Assembly: GCA_003956705.1 (NCBI GenBank)
Contig: QZCP01000195.1
Span: 1 to 64,000 of the forward strand
Length of the DNA stretch: 64,000 nucleotides
Source: Brevipalpus yothersi
Lineage: Eukaryota; Arthropoda; Arachnida; Trombidiformes; Tenuipalpidae
Direction: 5' to 3'
Part shown: piece after piece, positions 11,215 to 23,771 of the stretch
Layout: every line of letters begins with the position of its first letter
How positions within the stretch are numbered: the first letter of the stretch is position 1
Translations under genes and position numbers: made by a program
The notes under the pieces: generated by a model
Database searches by the model: none
The model's input: the letters and a program-made list of their open reading frames with translations, nothing else
Told to the model about the DNA's origin: nothing

Positions 11215-13164
11215 TTTCAAAGTGAAAATGTCATTCTAGATTGATGTATTAATGAATTTATGTTCAAAATGTATTATCGGGAAAATGAAGAAAAAAAATG
11301 AGAAATATTCAATATCGCACCTTAGAGTAAGCATTAGTTTTTTCTCATCTATCCTTCTATCTCTCGATTCTCTCAATTTCAAGCGAATGAATCGTGAATC
11401 AGAAAGAGTTAAACACTTGATGATAGACAGGTAAAGCATCAATTGATTCTCCCTAACAGACTAAGCTCAATAATAATAATAACGACGATTGGCATCAAGT
11501 GTTACTGAGGCTTCGTTGAGGATAGAAAAAAAAAGTTGTTGTTGTTGCTATTGAATATGGGAAAGATAGATAGAAGTGTATTGGATGGTGTATATACTGA
11601 TATCAAATCACCCGGAAATCGGAATCAAATAGCCCGTCAAACCTGGTTTCGGTGAATTTACTGTCCCACGATATCATCTCAGGTATATCTACCCAAAAAT
11701 AAGTGTTATTCAATACATAACCGTTTTTTTCCTCTCCCTCTTCACATTTAAGCCCTTCTCTATCACACTATATATTCCACCCTCATTTTATCATTGATCA
11801 CTGAACATACCGCAAAAAGGGTTACCATATAACCTGAACGAAGCTCTAATATTTCTACCTTTACCTCTCTCTTTCTCTTCCACTTCATCCAATCCATCAT
11901 CTGTAACTATCCATATCATTGACCAATTGATTAGGTACCAATCAATACATACATTCAATACGTTTGCCGATGCTGATGGGTGACCCTATCAGCGATATCA
12001 TCATCGTTAATATAAGTGATTCTCTCTTTCTCAGTATATATGTCTCAAAAACTCATCAGACTCAAAATGAGAACGGATTTTGTCTACTGGACTAGAAAAA
12101 GTGGTAAAATTATTATGATGAAGAAGGAGAAGAAGAAGAAGAAGAAAATATATATGTTCCGGAAAATAAAAGTCTAGACCTTATTTCATCTTTCAATCTC
12201 TCTTTCTCTTTCTCTCTCTCTTTCTTTTCATCTTTCGATTTTCTTTTCCTCTCTCTTTTTCCTCAGTATGCTGTCAAAATTGAATGATGAATAGAGTTAA
12301 TAAAAAAGAATTTATAAAATATTTTTTTTCTTCTCTCTTCTCTCTTTCTCTATCTTTCATGTACAAACAGTATTCTCTGGACAACAACAATTTATGAGTT
12401 AAATATTCATGCTCATCTTGGTCAATCAGATTGAAAGTATGGAATAACTGTTTTATTCCAACAGTTCTCAAATACAGTTAATATAATGATTGAATTAGTG
12501 ATAGTGAGAGAGAGAGAAGATAATTTTTTCTTCTTCATCTTTTGGATTGACTTTCTCAGTTAGAAGAGAAAAAAATTATTCTTCTCAGAAGCCTCTTGAA
12601 AATTGTGGAAATCAAGCTGTGTGTGTATATGTTTGTATGATGATCTCCTTTAAAATATAAATTGACCTTCTGGCTTACTAAAATCGTTGTAGATGCTTTT
12701 TTGTCCTCATTTGTCCTTCAATAAATTGTCTATCTTAATAATCAAAAGTATTATACACGTATGTAGACATGCACACACAAGCTCTCTCAATCTATTCTTT
12801 TCCTTGCATTTTAATAAGCCAACAATTGTGTTTATGGAAATCAAAGATTACTAAGGATTTTGATTCTTAACTAGCTAGTCACAGATTTTCTCTCCACCAA
12901 CGTAAACGTATACGCGCATCGAGCAACTCTGTTCATCCAAATCTCTAGTAAATAATCTATTCCAACTTTTTGTCAACTGTATTGCTCAGTAGATGAGGAA
13001 AGAAAGAAAGAGAGAGAGAAAAGCAAAAGTTAGTAATTGATAACCAATTTTCACGCCCAAATCGAGAGAGAAGAAGAAAAAAGAATTTTTTTTCATCAAC
13101 ATGGTGTGTATGTACTTTTCAGTATATATGTATATACCAATAAGTAGTTACAGGTAACTATAAA

Positions 13165-13167
<3 letters not shown>

Positions 13168-13204
<37 letters not shown>
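13168..13204. repeat. (GA)n microsatellite
   Basis: About 37 bases of GA repeat. Confidence 0.95.
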
Positions 13205-13206
<2 letters not shown>

Positions 13207-14105
13207 AACAATCCAAGCAAATGAACATGTATACATACACACATCTTTTCAACTCGAATATATATACTGAATGTATACTGAATTCAGCATCGTTCAGTGA
13301 CATTTTATGTGTATATGTGTATGCAAGTATGAATGAAAAGAGGAGTAAGTAACCCAAGTACAGAAGACGATCATGATGAAGAAGAAAATGAAGAAGAAGA
13401 AGGCACAGGAAGATGGTTATTTCGGTTATATTTGAAATCGTGATCGAGTAGAATTCAAAATCATCTTCCGCATCCATTGGACACAGTAACAAGGTGAGAA
13501 AGAGAGAGAAAGAGAAAGAGACAAAAAAGGAAGTCAAAATAAGTGGAAGATTGAGAAAAATGTTATGACTCAAAGATATTAGATACTAATGAGAGCAATC
13601 ATAGGGATAGTCTAGTGTGGAAGGTAATTAAGAGGAGAAAAAAATGATTCATTTGCAAAAATTAGCTCAGAATTTTGAGCATTATGATTGGTAGCATCAT
13701 GTTGAAATGATAATAATGATTCATATGAATCATCAGTAGAATTGTGTACATTAGAATGTGTTCATATAAATTGCTTACAAAATCTAGGTTTCTTTGGGGA
13801 GGAGTAATAAGTCAATATATAACCCTTTTCAAGTTGTATTACTGTCTAAAATTGTTGCCCATCTGAGAAGAAGCAGAAGAAGAAGATGTAGTTACATGAG
13901 ATGAGAAAAATTTTGAAACTTCTGATACTAATTCTTTCTATCTATCTCTCTTAACGATATCATGTAACTGACAAGTACCGGCTACTTGATGGGTAACCGG
14001 ATGCCCTGTACCTGATGGCCTAATCATGATCATGATGCCTGAGGTTATGAATTAAACTATCTTCTTCACACCCAATATATACAGTGATACACGTATGGTA
14101 TATGT

Positions 14106-14131
14106 TATATATATATATATATATATATATT
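14106..14131. repeat. (TA)n microsatellite
   Basis: About 26 bases of alternating TA in intergenic DNA, the longest pure TA run in this part of the window. Confidence 0.92.
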
Positions 14132-15406
14132 GAAACTCATGTTCATTGATCAGAATGAAGGGAAATAAAATGATGATGATAATTTCAAAAGAGTGAGGAG
14201 AAGAAGAAGAGGCAAAAAAAATCTATGTTAAGGAAAGATTATAGACATTGATCCATACAGGCAACATACACACATCACATACAGAATGATCCCATAAAGA
14301 AAAATTCATTTGACACATTAAAAAGTCAAAAAAAAATTGATAGAAAGAAAAAAACTGTTCTTTTTAGCCTCAACCAACATCCGCACCATATACACACACA
14401 CATACACACATACACACATCTGTCAGGCGATATGTCGCTTCTGGGAAATTAGTATGATGGTGTGTATTTATCATTTGGAATTGAAAAAATTTTTAGCAAA
14501 AATCTTTTCTCTCTCTCTTTCTCTTTCTCAATAAGAACGGTGACGAAAAAAAACCAGATCTTATATAACAACTGACAATCTATCGGTAAGAATTGCTCCA
14601 TTTTCTTTCTGGAACATGAAGTCCAGATGAGTAGATGGAAGGTCAATTGTGTGTGTGTTTGTGTGTGTGTATGGTATAAAGATTTGTCAATATCGGAAAT
14701 GAACTTACGATAATAGTTTGTTTGAAATTAATATGTATATTTCGCACTGATGATGTAAAGTATTTCGGAGATTAGGGTGTGAGAGTATGTCTGTGATCAA
14801 TGTCCTCTGGATAATTTGAAATACAATGATGCATACATAAATATACACAGACACACATACACTGATAAAAACGGTGGTGATATATATATATTGTCAACGG
14901 TTGATGGTGGGATAAAGAAGGAAAAAATTGTTCTCAAGTAATAATCGATGAGCACCGGTAAAAGAATACCACACAAAATTTGCCAACAATGTTAAACATC
15001 ATGATAATATTAAAAATCGACACATGGTATCATTTCATAGCAATCAATACAGTGGGCCCAAAAAATGTTCACTCAAACGATAGAGTAACTGTTTATGAAA
15101 TTTGAAATATATCAAAAATTGATTGAGAAAAATCGTAAGATGATGGAGAGAGAGAGAGAGAGAGAAAGAAAGAGAGAGACACATTAAAACTCGAACATGA
15201 AGTTTAACGTTAAAGAACCTCCAAACTGGCACAGCATCAGTAAAGTTTCAAAACTCTCCCTCAGAGAAGAAGCATCTCACTCACATTCTCTCTCTCTCTC
15301 TCTCTTTTTCTCTCTCTTTTCAACTCTCCTTAACCGGGTAAACATCAGATAGATTCAGACAATCGCATTTCAACCTCTCTCTCTTTCCTCCCCCCTTGTG
15401 TGTGAA

Positions 15407-15445
<39 letters not shown>

Positions 15446-15590
15446 TTTGGCTACATGGAAGACGTATTTTTGGGTGTATTGCCTGGGGCAATATTGATGA
15501 AGAAGAGTCAACACTATCAACGTTCATTGAAGGAGAGGAAGATCTGTCCATCAGTTTGCAACTTTTCATAACTTTGCTCACTTTACTAAC

Positions 15591-15593
<3 letters not shown>

Positions 15594-15647
<54 letters not shown>
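15594..15647. repeat. (GA)n microsatellite
   Basis: About 54 bases of GA repeat. It is flanked 150-200 bases upstream by TC-rich runs (15408-15442), giving a locally self-complementary purine/pyrimidine pair. Confidence 0.95.
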
Positions 15648-15649
<2 letters not shown>

Positions 15650-16733
15650 TAGATGATTGGAAGGGTGAGGGTGAAAGTCAAAAGCTGATTAAATTAATCA
15701 AAATAGTATCGACGAGCGTCGATCATGGTTCCACTTTCACTTGATTGCAAAAGGAAGAAGATGATTCTGATCAATTGAGTCCACTTTCTCTCTCTTTCTT
15801 TCCTTTTCACATACTCACACACATACTCGTCTTCATCTTCCTTATCATGTTCGATTGCAAACGATCATGATATTGGATAATGCTTAAAAGCGTGTACATT
15901 TGTGACAAAAAGTATTCTGTATGAAAGTGCCTACATGCACACTATTCTTCTTCATTATCATTCCTCTTCTCTTCCCTACATCAAGATGACTTGAACTGTA
16001 CCAGACCCAATATCGAAGCATATGCAGATGCAGATGGGGAAAAGAATTTGCAATCAGTATCAAAAATGATGTCCATTGGCTTACAAGCTGTAGAGCATTG
16101 GACATTATCTGTAACATCTCCATGAAACAATGGCGGGAATATCTCTCTCCCCCATATTCGATTGAAAGTAAATGATAAGAATTGAATACATAATATTTGG
16201 TCAAATATTCATGTCATGAGAGAGGCGAGAGAAGAGAGAAATTCATGTTCAGAGAGTCCATTGCAAATTTTACTTGATCATCACCAACGACGTGTACATT
16301 GAGTTTGTGTTCAATCATTCAATAATATCACTTATGGCCTGTTGGATTGTTACCTTTGCTTAATCATCTTTTCTTCTCTCTTCTCTCTTCTCTCTCTCTC
16401 TCTGTTTTGCTTTGAATCATTCATCATCATTCATCTTGTTATACACATACACATTCCATTGCCATTTATCTAGGTGAGTTGATTCATTTCCTTCTTGTAC
16501 TCATAGCCTTAATTACCCATCTTTTTCTCTATGTGTCTGTATGTGATGTTGATTCGCAACGTATTTCCGTTGAAACATTTATAAAAACAATTTAGTAGAT
16601 AGACAAGGTTGTGTTAAATATACAAAATTTTCTTGATCAACTTTGCAATATTTATGATTTTTTATTGTACTTTTTTTTTGCAGTGGAAAAGATATTAAAA
16701 AAGAATTAGTAATCCTCACATCAACGCATTGGA

Positions 16734-19700
16734 ATGAGTGAAAAGATGATGGAAAACGTGAATAATGATAATGATTACGTTATCGAATCATTTTTCAAAT
16801 CTGTTCAAGAATGTCCACCCGAAATTGAGGCAAATGTGACCGGTAAGTGTGAATGGAAAAGTGTGTATGTGTGTGAAAGAGAGAGACAAAAATTATATAG
16901 TTGACCTTACCATGATGATAACTTGCTTCCTTCCTTCCTCTTTCATCACTTTTCTTCATCTTCATCATACACTACTTCATTTTCTACCACTGTTCAGGAT
17001 CCATACCAGATTGGCTGAATGGATCATTGATTCGTCTTGGTCCAGGTAAATGGGATCTTAAAGATGGATTCACCCTGAATCATTGGCTTGATGGATGTGC
17101 CATACTGGTTAAATTTCGTATCAATCGTGGTCAAGTTTTCTATTCATCACGTTTTGTTGATTCAGATGCATATCGTAAAATGACCACTGTCCACAAGCCG
17201 ATATACACTGAATTTGGTACTCGAGCATATCCGGATCCAAGTAAAAGTGTACTCAGCCGTATGTTATCACGTGTGGTTCCCAGTGATTTAACTGACAATG
17301 ATATATCCAATATATACATACTGAATGATGATCTGTTTGTGGCCACGGAAAGTTGCAATATTTGGAAAATTGAAGCTAAAAGTTTACATTCACTTGAAAA
17401 GGTGAGAGTTGAAAAGTGATCATCTTTCTCTCTCTCTCTCTCTCTCTCATCCTTAAAACCGTTAGTCTGACTCTCTCTCTCTAGCCACAAACTGGATTAC
17501 CAGTTGGAGGGTTTATTTGTGGATCAGAAAAGAAGAGAAAAATTTTTCACCCTCACCATCATCATCATAACACTTACCATTTCAACCAGCCAATCAACCT
17601 AACCACCCACTGTGATTACCTTTCCATCTTGCATCATCATCAGTGGGATCCTCTCTCTCTCTCTCACTCATCTTCTCTCTCTCTCTCTCCCTCTCTCTCT
17701 TCCAACTTACCCTCTATCATGTCCATCACCATGTTTATCTTCGAACGAACCACTTTCATCCTCATCCTTCCATCTTTCCTCTTCCTTGATGCTCTCGAAG
17801 ATGTCCTCATCTTTTCACTTTCTCTACCTCTCTTTTTCATTCATCTTATTTCACTTTCTTCTCTCTCCTCCTCTTCCCTCTCTTTCCCCTCATTCGATTT
17901 TCTCCTTTCATCTTTATCAGCATATCTTTTAATTTTACCTCTTCATTCGCTCTCTCTCTTTCTCTTTCTCTCTCTCTTTCTCACTTACTTTCTCTTCATC
18001 TTCTTATTCTTATTTATCACCAGATTAACCTCGACAAGGTCGTGGGAGTCAATTTATCCTCATCTCATCCACTCTATTCAAAGTCCGATGGCTACTACTA
18101 TAATGTTGGAACCAGCTTTTTGACAGGCATGCGATATCAAATCTACAAGGTTCCTCGACAATCAGGAGTTAATTCGGCAGGTATTGCAAATTATTTTTCT
18201 CTCTCCTCTTTATCACTATTTTGTCCAATATTGTTTGAAAGTGTAAAATTTGTTCCCTTCTCAAGTCACCACTATCGATGGGTTTCGAATTGATTTGAAT
18301 TTTTGACTTGAATTATGCAGCCAAAATAATTTCGATAAAGCTGATGATCTAACCGATTTGCCTGTTTGTAGGGTTTTAGCAGAAGATTTTGAATGAATTG
18401 CACAATTTTGAATCGTTCTGAGATATTCCACTGATCTTCATGGTGGATATATGCTCATTTTGAAATGCTGTCCGAAATTTTTTGGTGGAAACATGTAAGC
18501 TAGCAAATTTGAAGCATGAAAACATAGGCTCACCAATTTTCATGATCAATCAGCCTTTGCATAATTGATTATGCTCACCAAGCATCATCTGTGGATTCCA
18601 TGAAATCAATAACTGTCTTGGATGATAATTTTTATATGGAAAATTGATCAGCATTATTTTTGCACACCTCTGAATTTAAGATTTCACCAAAACCTCTCTG
18701 GAAGACATGTTCAAAAAAAATTATTCTCTTTTTAGCCATCAAAAATTAACTCTAATGAACTTATTCTTTTCTCTCTCTCTTGTCCATGAAAATTGTTTTC
18801 CCCAGAATCTGTTACTGCCAATGCTTTTCGATCATCAATGATAATATGCACAATACCATCCAGCTGGAAGACGTGTTTCAGTTATGTTCACAGTTTTGCC
18901 ATGTCCATAAACTATATAATTATCATTGAACAGCCATTGGTTGTGAATGCATTTAAATTGGCAACATGTACAGCGAAAGGAAAATCACTTGAAGAATGTC
19001 TGGAATGGAGACCAGAGGAGTCAACAAAATTTCATATAATCGATAAGAATACTGGTAAAGAGATGAAAGTACGCTATGAATCGGATGCATTCTTTTTTTT
19101 CCATGTGATCAATGCATATGAACATGATGGCTATATTATACTTGATTTGATTGCATACGATGATGTATCAATACTGGAAAAATATCACATCAAGCGTTTA
19201 CGTCGTAATGAATGGAGCGAAAAGTCTCCACCGATAGCACGTCGTTTTGTGTTTCCACTTGAAAATCGATTGGTAAGTGCACACATATATATATACTTTT
19301 TGATCATGCATGATCAATAATAATAACGATATTCGATTCGATTGGTTGTTATTATCGTTATTATCGTTGTGGACTGTTACTTTTATGGTCACTTACACAC
19401 ATAGTTTCGAAATTTAAGATCGAGAGAGAGGGAGAGAGAATCAAGATGACAGAATTTACATGTCTTTCCATCTATCTAACTTTCGTCATTCCTATTCTAT
19501 CGTAAAAAGTAACACTTTGATCATCAAAGTAAAGACTTTTTTAACCATGAATCCAATGTGTTGGATTTGTATATTTATTGGTAGCAATTAATAGTAGCTG
19601 GTATTGTAAATGAGAGAAAGAAAAGATTTCTCTCTCGCTCTCTGATAGTAACAATCAATTTTAACAGATGTCAATTCAAGGTAGCAATATTTACTCTCAA

Positions 19701-20822
19701 TCTTAACTTAAACAGACTTGTGTGTATATGCTTGTTAACATTTGTTTAATGTTTTTTTTCGAGAGAGAAAACTTTTTTCTCTCTTTCTCATTACTTTGAG
19801 AGTACATAAACATTGACCAAGAAAAAGAGAAAATTTTCTCTTTCGAAAATAGCCAATTTTGCTTTCTCTTGCATATTAATTGAATCATAAACTAAGCATA
19901 GACCTTAACGCTTTTTGGCTAATTCGATTCATAAGGTATTATTTTCTTTTTTTTCTCTCTCTCTTTCTCTTCCATTTCCTTTTCTAGAGCAATGATGAAT
20001 CAATAAATATGGTTCAAATTGATGGATTCACTTCGTCCGCACATCGACGTGGTGACGGAGCAGTATGGCTAACATGGGAAGAATTGGCCCCACCTGGTAA
20101 GTGTGTGTGTGTGTGTGTATTGGAATTAGTATGGAATGTAAACCCACCATCATATATCACCTTCATTCGTTTCATGACATGTTCGATTTTCTCTCTCTCT
20201 CTTCCAATCATGAATGGTGTATTGATGTTTACGTTTAGGTATCATGAATATCGGGAGTGAGATGAACTTTCTCTCTCTCTTTAATGGTTATTCACCGAAA
20301 TATATTTCTCTCTCTCTCTCTCTATCTTTCTCTTTTTGTAAGGCTTCGAGGCACCAACAATTAACAACGCATATTCTGGCCTCAAACACCGATACATTTA
20401 CGGAAGTGGAACTTTTGAGAAAGGTTATTTCGCCAATTCAGTTTGTAAAATTGATTCGGAAAGTAAAACTGTCAAAAAATGGACCGATACTGTACATGCC
20501 TTTCCTGGTGAAGCATTCTTCGTTCCGAGGCCAGGATGCCTAAGTGAAGATGATGGTAAGGGAAAAAAATCTTGTGGCTTGTTTTTTTTGTCTCTCACAT
20601 CGAGCGAAAAAATATTAATCTTCGATATTCTCTTGTCCTTTATTTTGCTGGTAAGGTGTCATATTGACTGCTGTTATGCAAGGCGATTTGGATAAAGGCC
20701 ATTATCTGGGTGTATTGGATGCCAAAAATATGCAAGAAATGGCTCGTGCTGTTCTACCAAGACCAACATGCCAATTTCCACCGACAATTCATGGAATATT
20801 TCTACCAGGAGAAGATGAATGA
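16734..20822 (+). CDS. Carotenoid oxygenase (BCO/NinaB/RPE65 family)
   Basis: Seven exons: 16734-16842, 16998-17401, 18024-18180, 18806-19272, 19988-20096, 20343-20555, 20656-20822; together 1626 bases, 541 aa, all GT-AG and in frame. The family is an Fe(II) seven-bladed propeller that cleaves carotenoids or isomerises retinoids. All four iron-ligand histidines are present: H186 (SSSHPLYS), H252 (SYVHSF), H323 (FFFFHVINAYEHDG) and H532 (PTIHGIF, ten residues from the C-terminus). Other family landmarks are RLGPG near residue 50, NVGTSF, IIEQP after the second His, and AYGSG-like YIYGSGTF in exon 6. The metazoan PDPCK motif is PDPSK here (115-119), so the Cys that is palmitoylated in RPE65 is Ser. 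Length matches the family (530-550 aa). Intron 2 (17402-18023) is very pyrimidine-rich. A carotenoid 15,15'-oxygenase role (retinal production) is likely; isomerase or other cleavage specificity cannot be excluded. Confidence 0.95.
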
Positions 20823-21315
20823 ATTATGTTTGCTCTCTCTCTCCCTCTCTATCTCATTTCTTATTATTAATCTTTGTCGGCTATAAGCCACTTTTTTGTC
20901 TCTATTTTTCATGATAGCATATATTCTATTATTCAATTTTTAAAGAAGAAGAAAATACACACACACACACGTTTTCCAGAGAACTTATGATTCAATCAGA
21001 TCGATCAAGGGCACATGGGAAAAGATTCTGTTTAAGAGTAAAACCATTCATTCTTCAGTAGGCTCATGGATAGCTTAGAATGGGTTCCTTAGGAAAACGA
21101 ATAGAGAAAGAGAGAGAGAGAAAGATTAAAAAAATCAAGCTGAAAGAATTGACCAAAAGTTCATTCTTCATGATAAACTGTCGAGTTTCAGAATATCTCT
21201 CTCTCCCAATCAATATGAATCATCATTGTTGGGGAGAGCAATTGATAATGAAAATTTTTCTTTCCTTTGCTATCACTTTCCGGTTGTGACGAGCCACTAC
21301 TACTAACTGTATTTT

Positions 21316-21655
21316 NNNNNNNNNNNNNNNNNNNNNNNNNNNNNNNNNNNNNNNNNNNNNNNNNNNNNNNNNNNNNNNNNNNNNNNNNNNNNNNNNNNNN
21401 NNNNNNNNNNNNNNNNNNNNNNNNNNNNNNNNNNNNNNNNNNNNNNNNNNNNNNNNNNNNNNNNNNNNNNNNNNNNNNNNNNNNNNNNNNNNNNNNNNNN
21501 NNNNNNNNNNNNNNNNNNNNNNNNNNNNNNNNNNNNNNNNNNNNNNNNNNNNNNNNNNNNNNNNNNNNNNNNNNNNNNNNNNNNNNNNNNNNNNNNNNNN
21601 NNNNNNNNNNNNNNNNNNNNNNNNNNNNNNNNNNNNNNNNNNNNNNNNNNNNNNN
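21316..21655. other. Assembly gap (340 N)
   Basis: A run of undetermined bases. A (GA)n tract begins about 37 bases to its right, so repeat-driven assembly failure is likely. ORFs that cross it are artefacts. Confidence 0.99.
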
Positions 21656-21691
21656 GTTTACACAAGTGAGTAGGAAAAATATCAGAAGATT

Positions 21692-21692
<1 letters not shown>

Positions 21693-21747
<55 letters not shown>
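21693..21747. repeat. (GA)n microsatellite beside gap
   Basis: About 55 bases of GA repeat immediately right of the N run. Confidence 0.95.
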
Positions 21748-21749
<2 letters not shown>

Positions 21750-22498
21750 AAGAAAACATGAGACAAAAAAATGGGCCCAATTCGTTGTTATGATGACGAA
21801 GGTGAAGTTCATGTTCATTCATTCAGTCTGATTCAGATGAATGAACGTTTTACGTATGTGAATCGTACGTAAGTCATAAAAATATGATGATAAATGGTAG
21901 AAGAAAAAATAAGATTTAAGTTCAAGTAGTAGCAGTAGTTTTTCACTATCTATTTCATAATATTGGGAAAGAATGAGGAACAGTAGAGGAAGGAATTGAG
22001 AAGCAATTGTGAATGGAAACATGGCAAAAATTTATCCCCATCATTCCGGTGATGAGCACATACACAAAACACGAACATGGGAAATGAAATAAAAAAAGAT
22101 TATGGGTCAGTGAAACATTTTTGACAATTTGTGTGGATCTGTGCGCTCATGAAAATCAAGGCGATAGGTTTGACCTGTATTCAATTGATGAATCCAATCG
22201 ATGATATTGATGATGGTTAATGAATCATTTTTGTAGTCGTGGAAGAGGTGATCACTTGACCGGAATACATTTGACAATTGTGAATGTAATCTTAATGAAA
22301 TTGTGGATGATCGAAAGAAGAAGAAAAAGAAATGTTTGCATGTTTGCTGTTGTGGCAAAAAGAATGTCTCGATGAGAATGATAATAAATGAGTGAAAAAA
22401 AAGTGATTATGCATATATAAACTTTTTGAACAATCAATTCTGTCCATCAAATAATACCAATAAGATAGAATATTTTCTTTTTAAAAAATATTGTTGTA

Positions 22499-23728
22499 TT
22501 AGGAATAGAATGTGAGAACACTCTGTTGGGATCCGCGGATCAGTAGGAATGGAGGCATACCATTGGTCAATGTTTCCAGCCAAGCCATAAACATTGTGGC
22601 TGAACATGAATTCAATCGAGGCATAGGTAAAGTCCTGGATGTTGAAATTAGAGTAATAAGATTGAAAATGTTTCATGATATGAGATTCCAAAATTTCATT
22701 TGCAATTTTACTCACATTACTATCAATGATGAATCCATTGAATGTTCTTCCAATAGCTCTCGCAACCTTATGTGACGATTGGATTTATTTTTCATAGCAG
22801 CAAATTCGGTATCAGATATGAGAAGATTATTGTGATCAATGTTTGGTGGACAATTTTCGGTTGAATCATGTGTACGCCACTTTTGTATTAGGTTTGCAAA
22901 TTTTTTCTGATTCTCTTCACTCGGTGGCTTAACAATGTTGGGTATAACGATAACATCGGTATAATTTATTCGAAACTTATTCAATAGGGCGACCATATTA
23001 CGCTGATCCCTGTTCAGATCGTCCTTCTTGTTAGCCAATGCAAACACTCGCAATTTACATCCTCTCCTGTTGACAATGATAGAAAAAAATCACAAAATTA
23101 TCCATTGAAAATACAATATATCCAGATGCTTGGTGCATTCTGAGTGTTGACCAAGTTTTCATGTCATTTTTTAAAATCATCACAATCTGCACGATATTTT
23201 CAGAATTATCAATCAGAACAACTACAAACCATTGCTTTCGATTACTGAGAATATATGGGATCAAAAGTGTTAAGCCACCATCATCGTACAGCCACCACAC
23301 ATCAATGGTTGATTTTTTCTGTTTCCTCCGGAAGATGTCTATATTCATCAGATCAGAGGTGGACAACTCTTTTGATGGACCCATTTTACGATCTTTTCCT
23401 TTAAAACTGCTCATACGTCGCTGTTCTCTGTCCATCATTTCGATTATGATGCTGTGTTTGTTGTCATTATTGTTTTCACTGCTACTCGATGATGACGACG
23501 TGGGATCTTGAGCCAGTCTACAAGTACCTGTTAGAAATACCGATCGTGAAAGAGAAAGAGAAAGAGAATGAATGAAATGAGAAGCAAAAAAGAATGAAAA
23601 GAAAATGTGTGAAGAAAAAAAATCTGTTGATGATGGCGATCAGAATGTAAACACTGATTTAATGGCCAGCAAAAGTGACAGCAATCGACATTTTGGCCTC
23701 GGTAGTGTTGTTTAAATAAGAAGGAAAA

Positions 23729-23771
<43 letters not shown>

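Larger units (their letters stand above)
5049..16733. other. 11.7-kb stretch without a convincing gene; microsatellite-rich
   Basis: This lies between the divergently transcribed ABCG and carotenoid oxygenase genes. It contains many (TC)n, (GA)n, (CA)n and (TA)n tracts and short GAAGAA runs, which create spurious Ser-Leu or Arg-Glu ORFs. From about 5690 to 7000 the plus strand is strongly purine-rich, as expected if the ABCG transcript has long upstream leader introns on minus. Two weak coding-like islands were seen: around 11557-11652 (open on both strands with splice-like ends) and 9029-9110 on minus (a CPQC-containing end, stop at about 9025). Neither could be connected to other exons. Regulatory elements may be present but none could be named. 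Confidence 0.6.
20823..22498. other. Convergent intergenic region with assembly gap
   Basis: It lies between the 3' ends of the carotenoid oxygenase (plus) and the SLC12 gene (minus). It contains CA and GA repeats, the N gap and AT-rich sequence. No coding exon was recognised. The 3' UTRs of both genes must lie here. Confidence 0.6.

Noticed and set aside
17612..18123. Plus-strand frames of 106 and 164 codons rich in Ser, Leu and Phe
   Set aside because: They lie in the pyrimidine-rich second intron of the carotenoid oxygenase and overlap its third exon in the wrong frame.
21188..21818. Frames on both strands across the first N run
   Set aside because: Open only because N codons cannot be stops; flanks are GA repeat.
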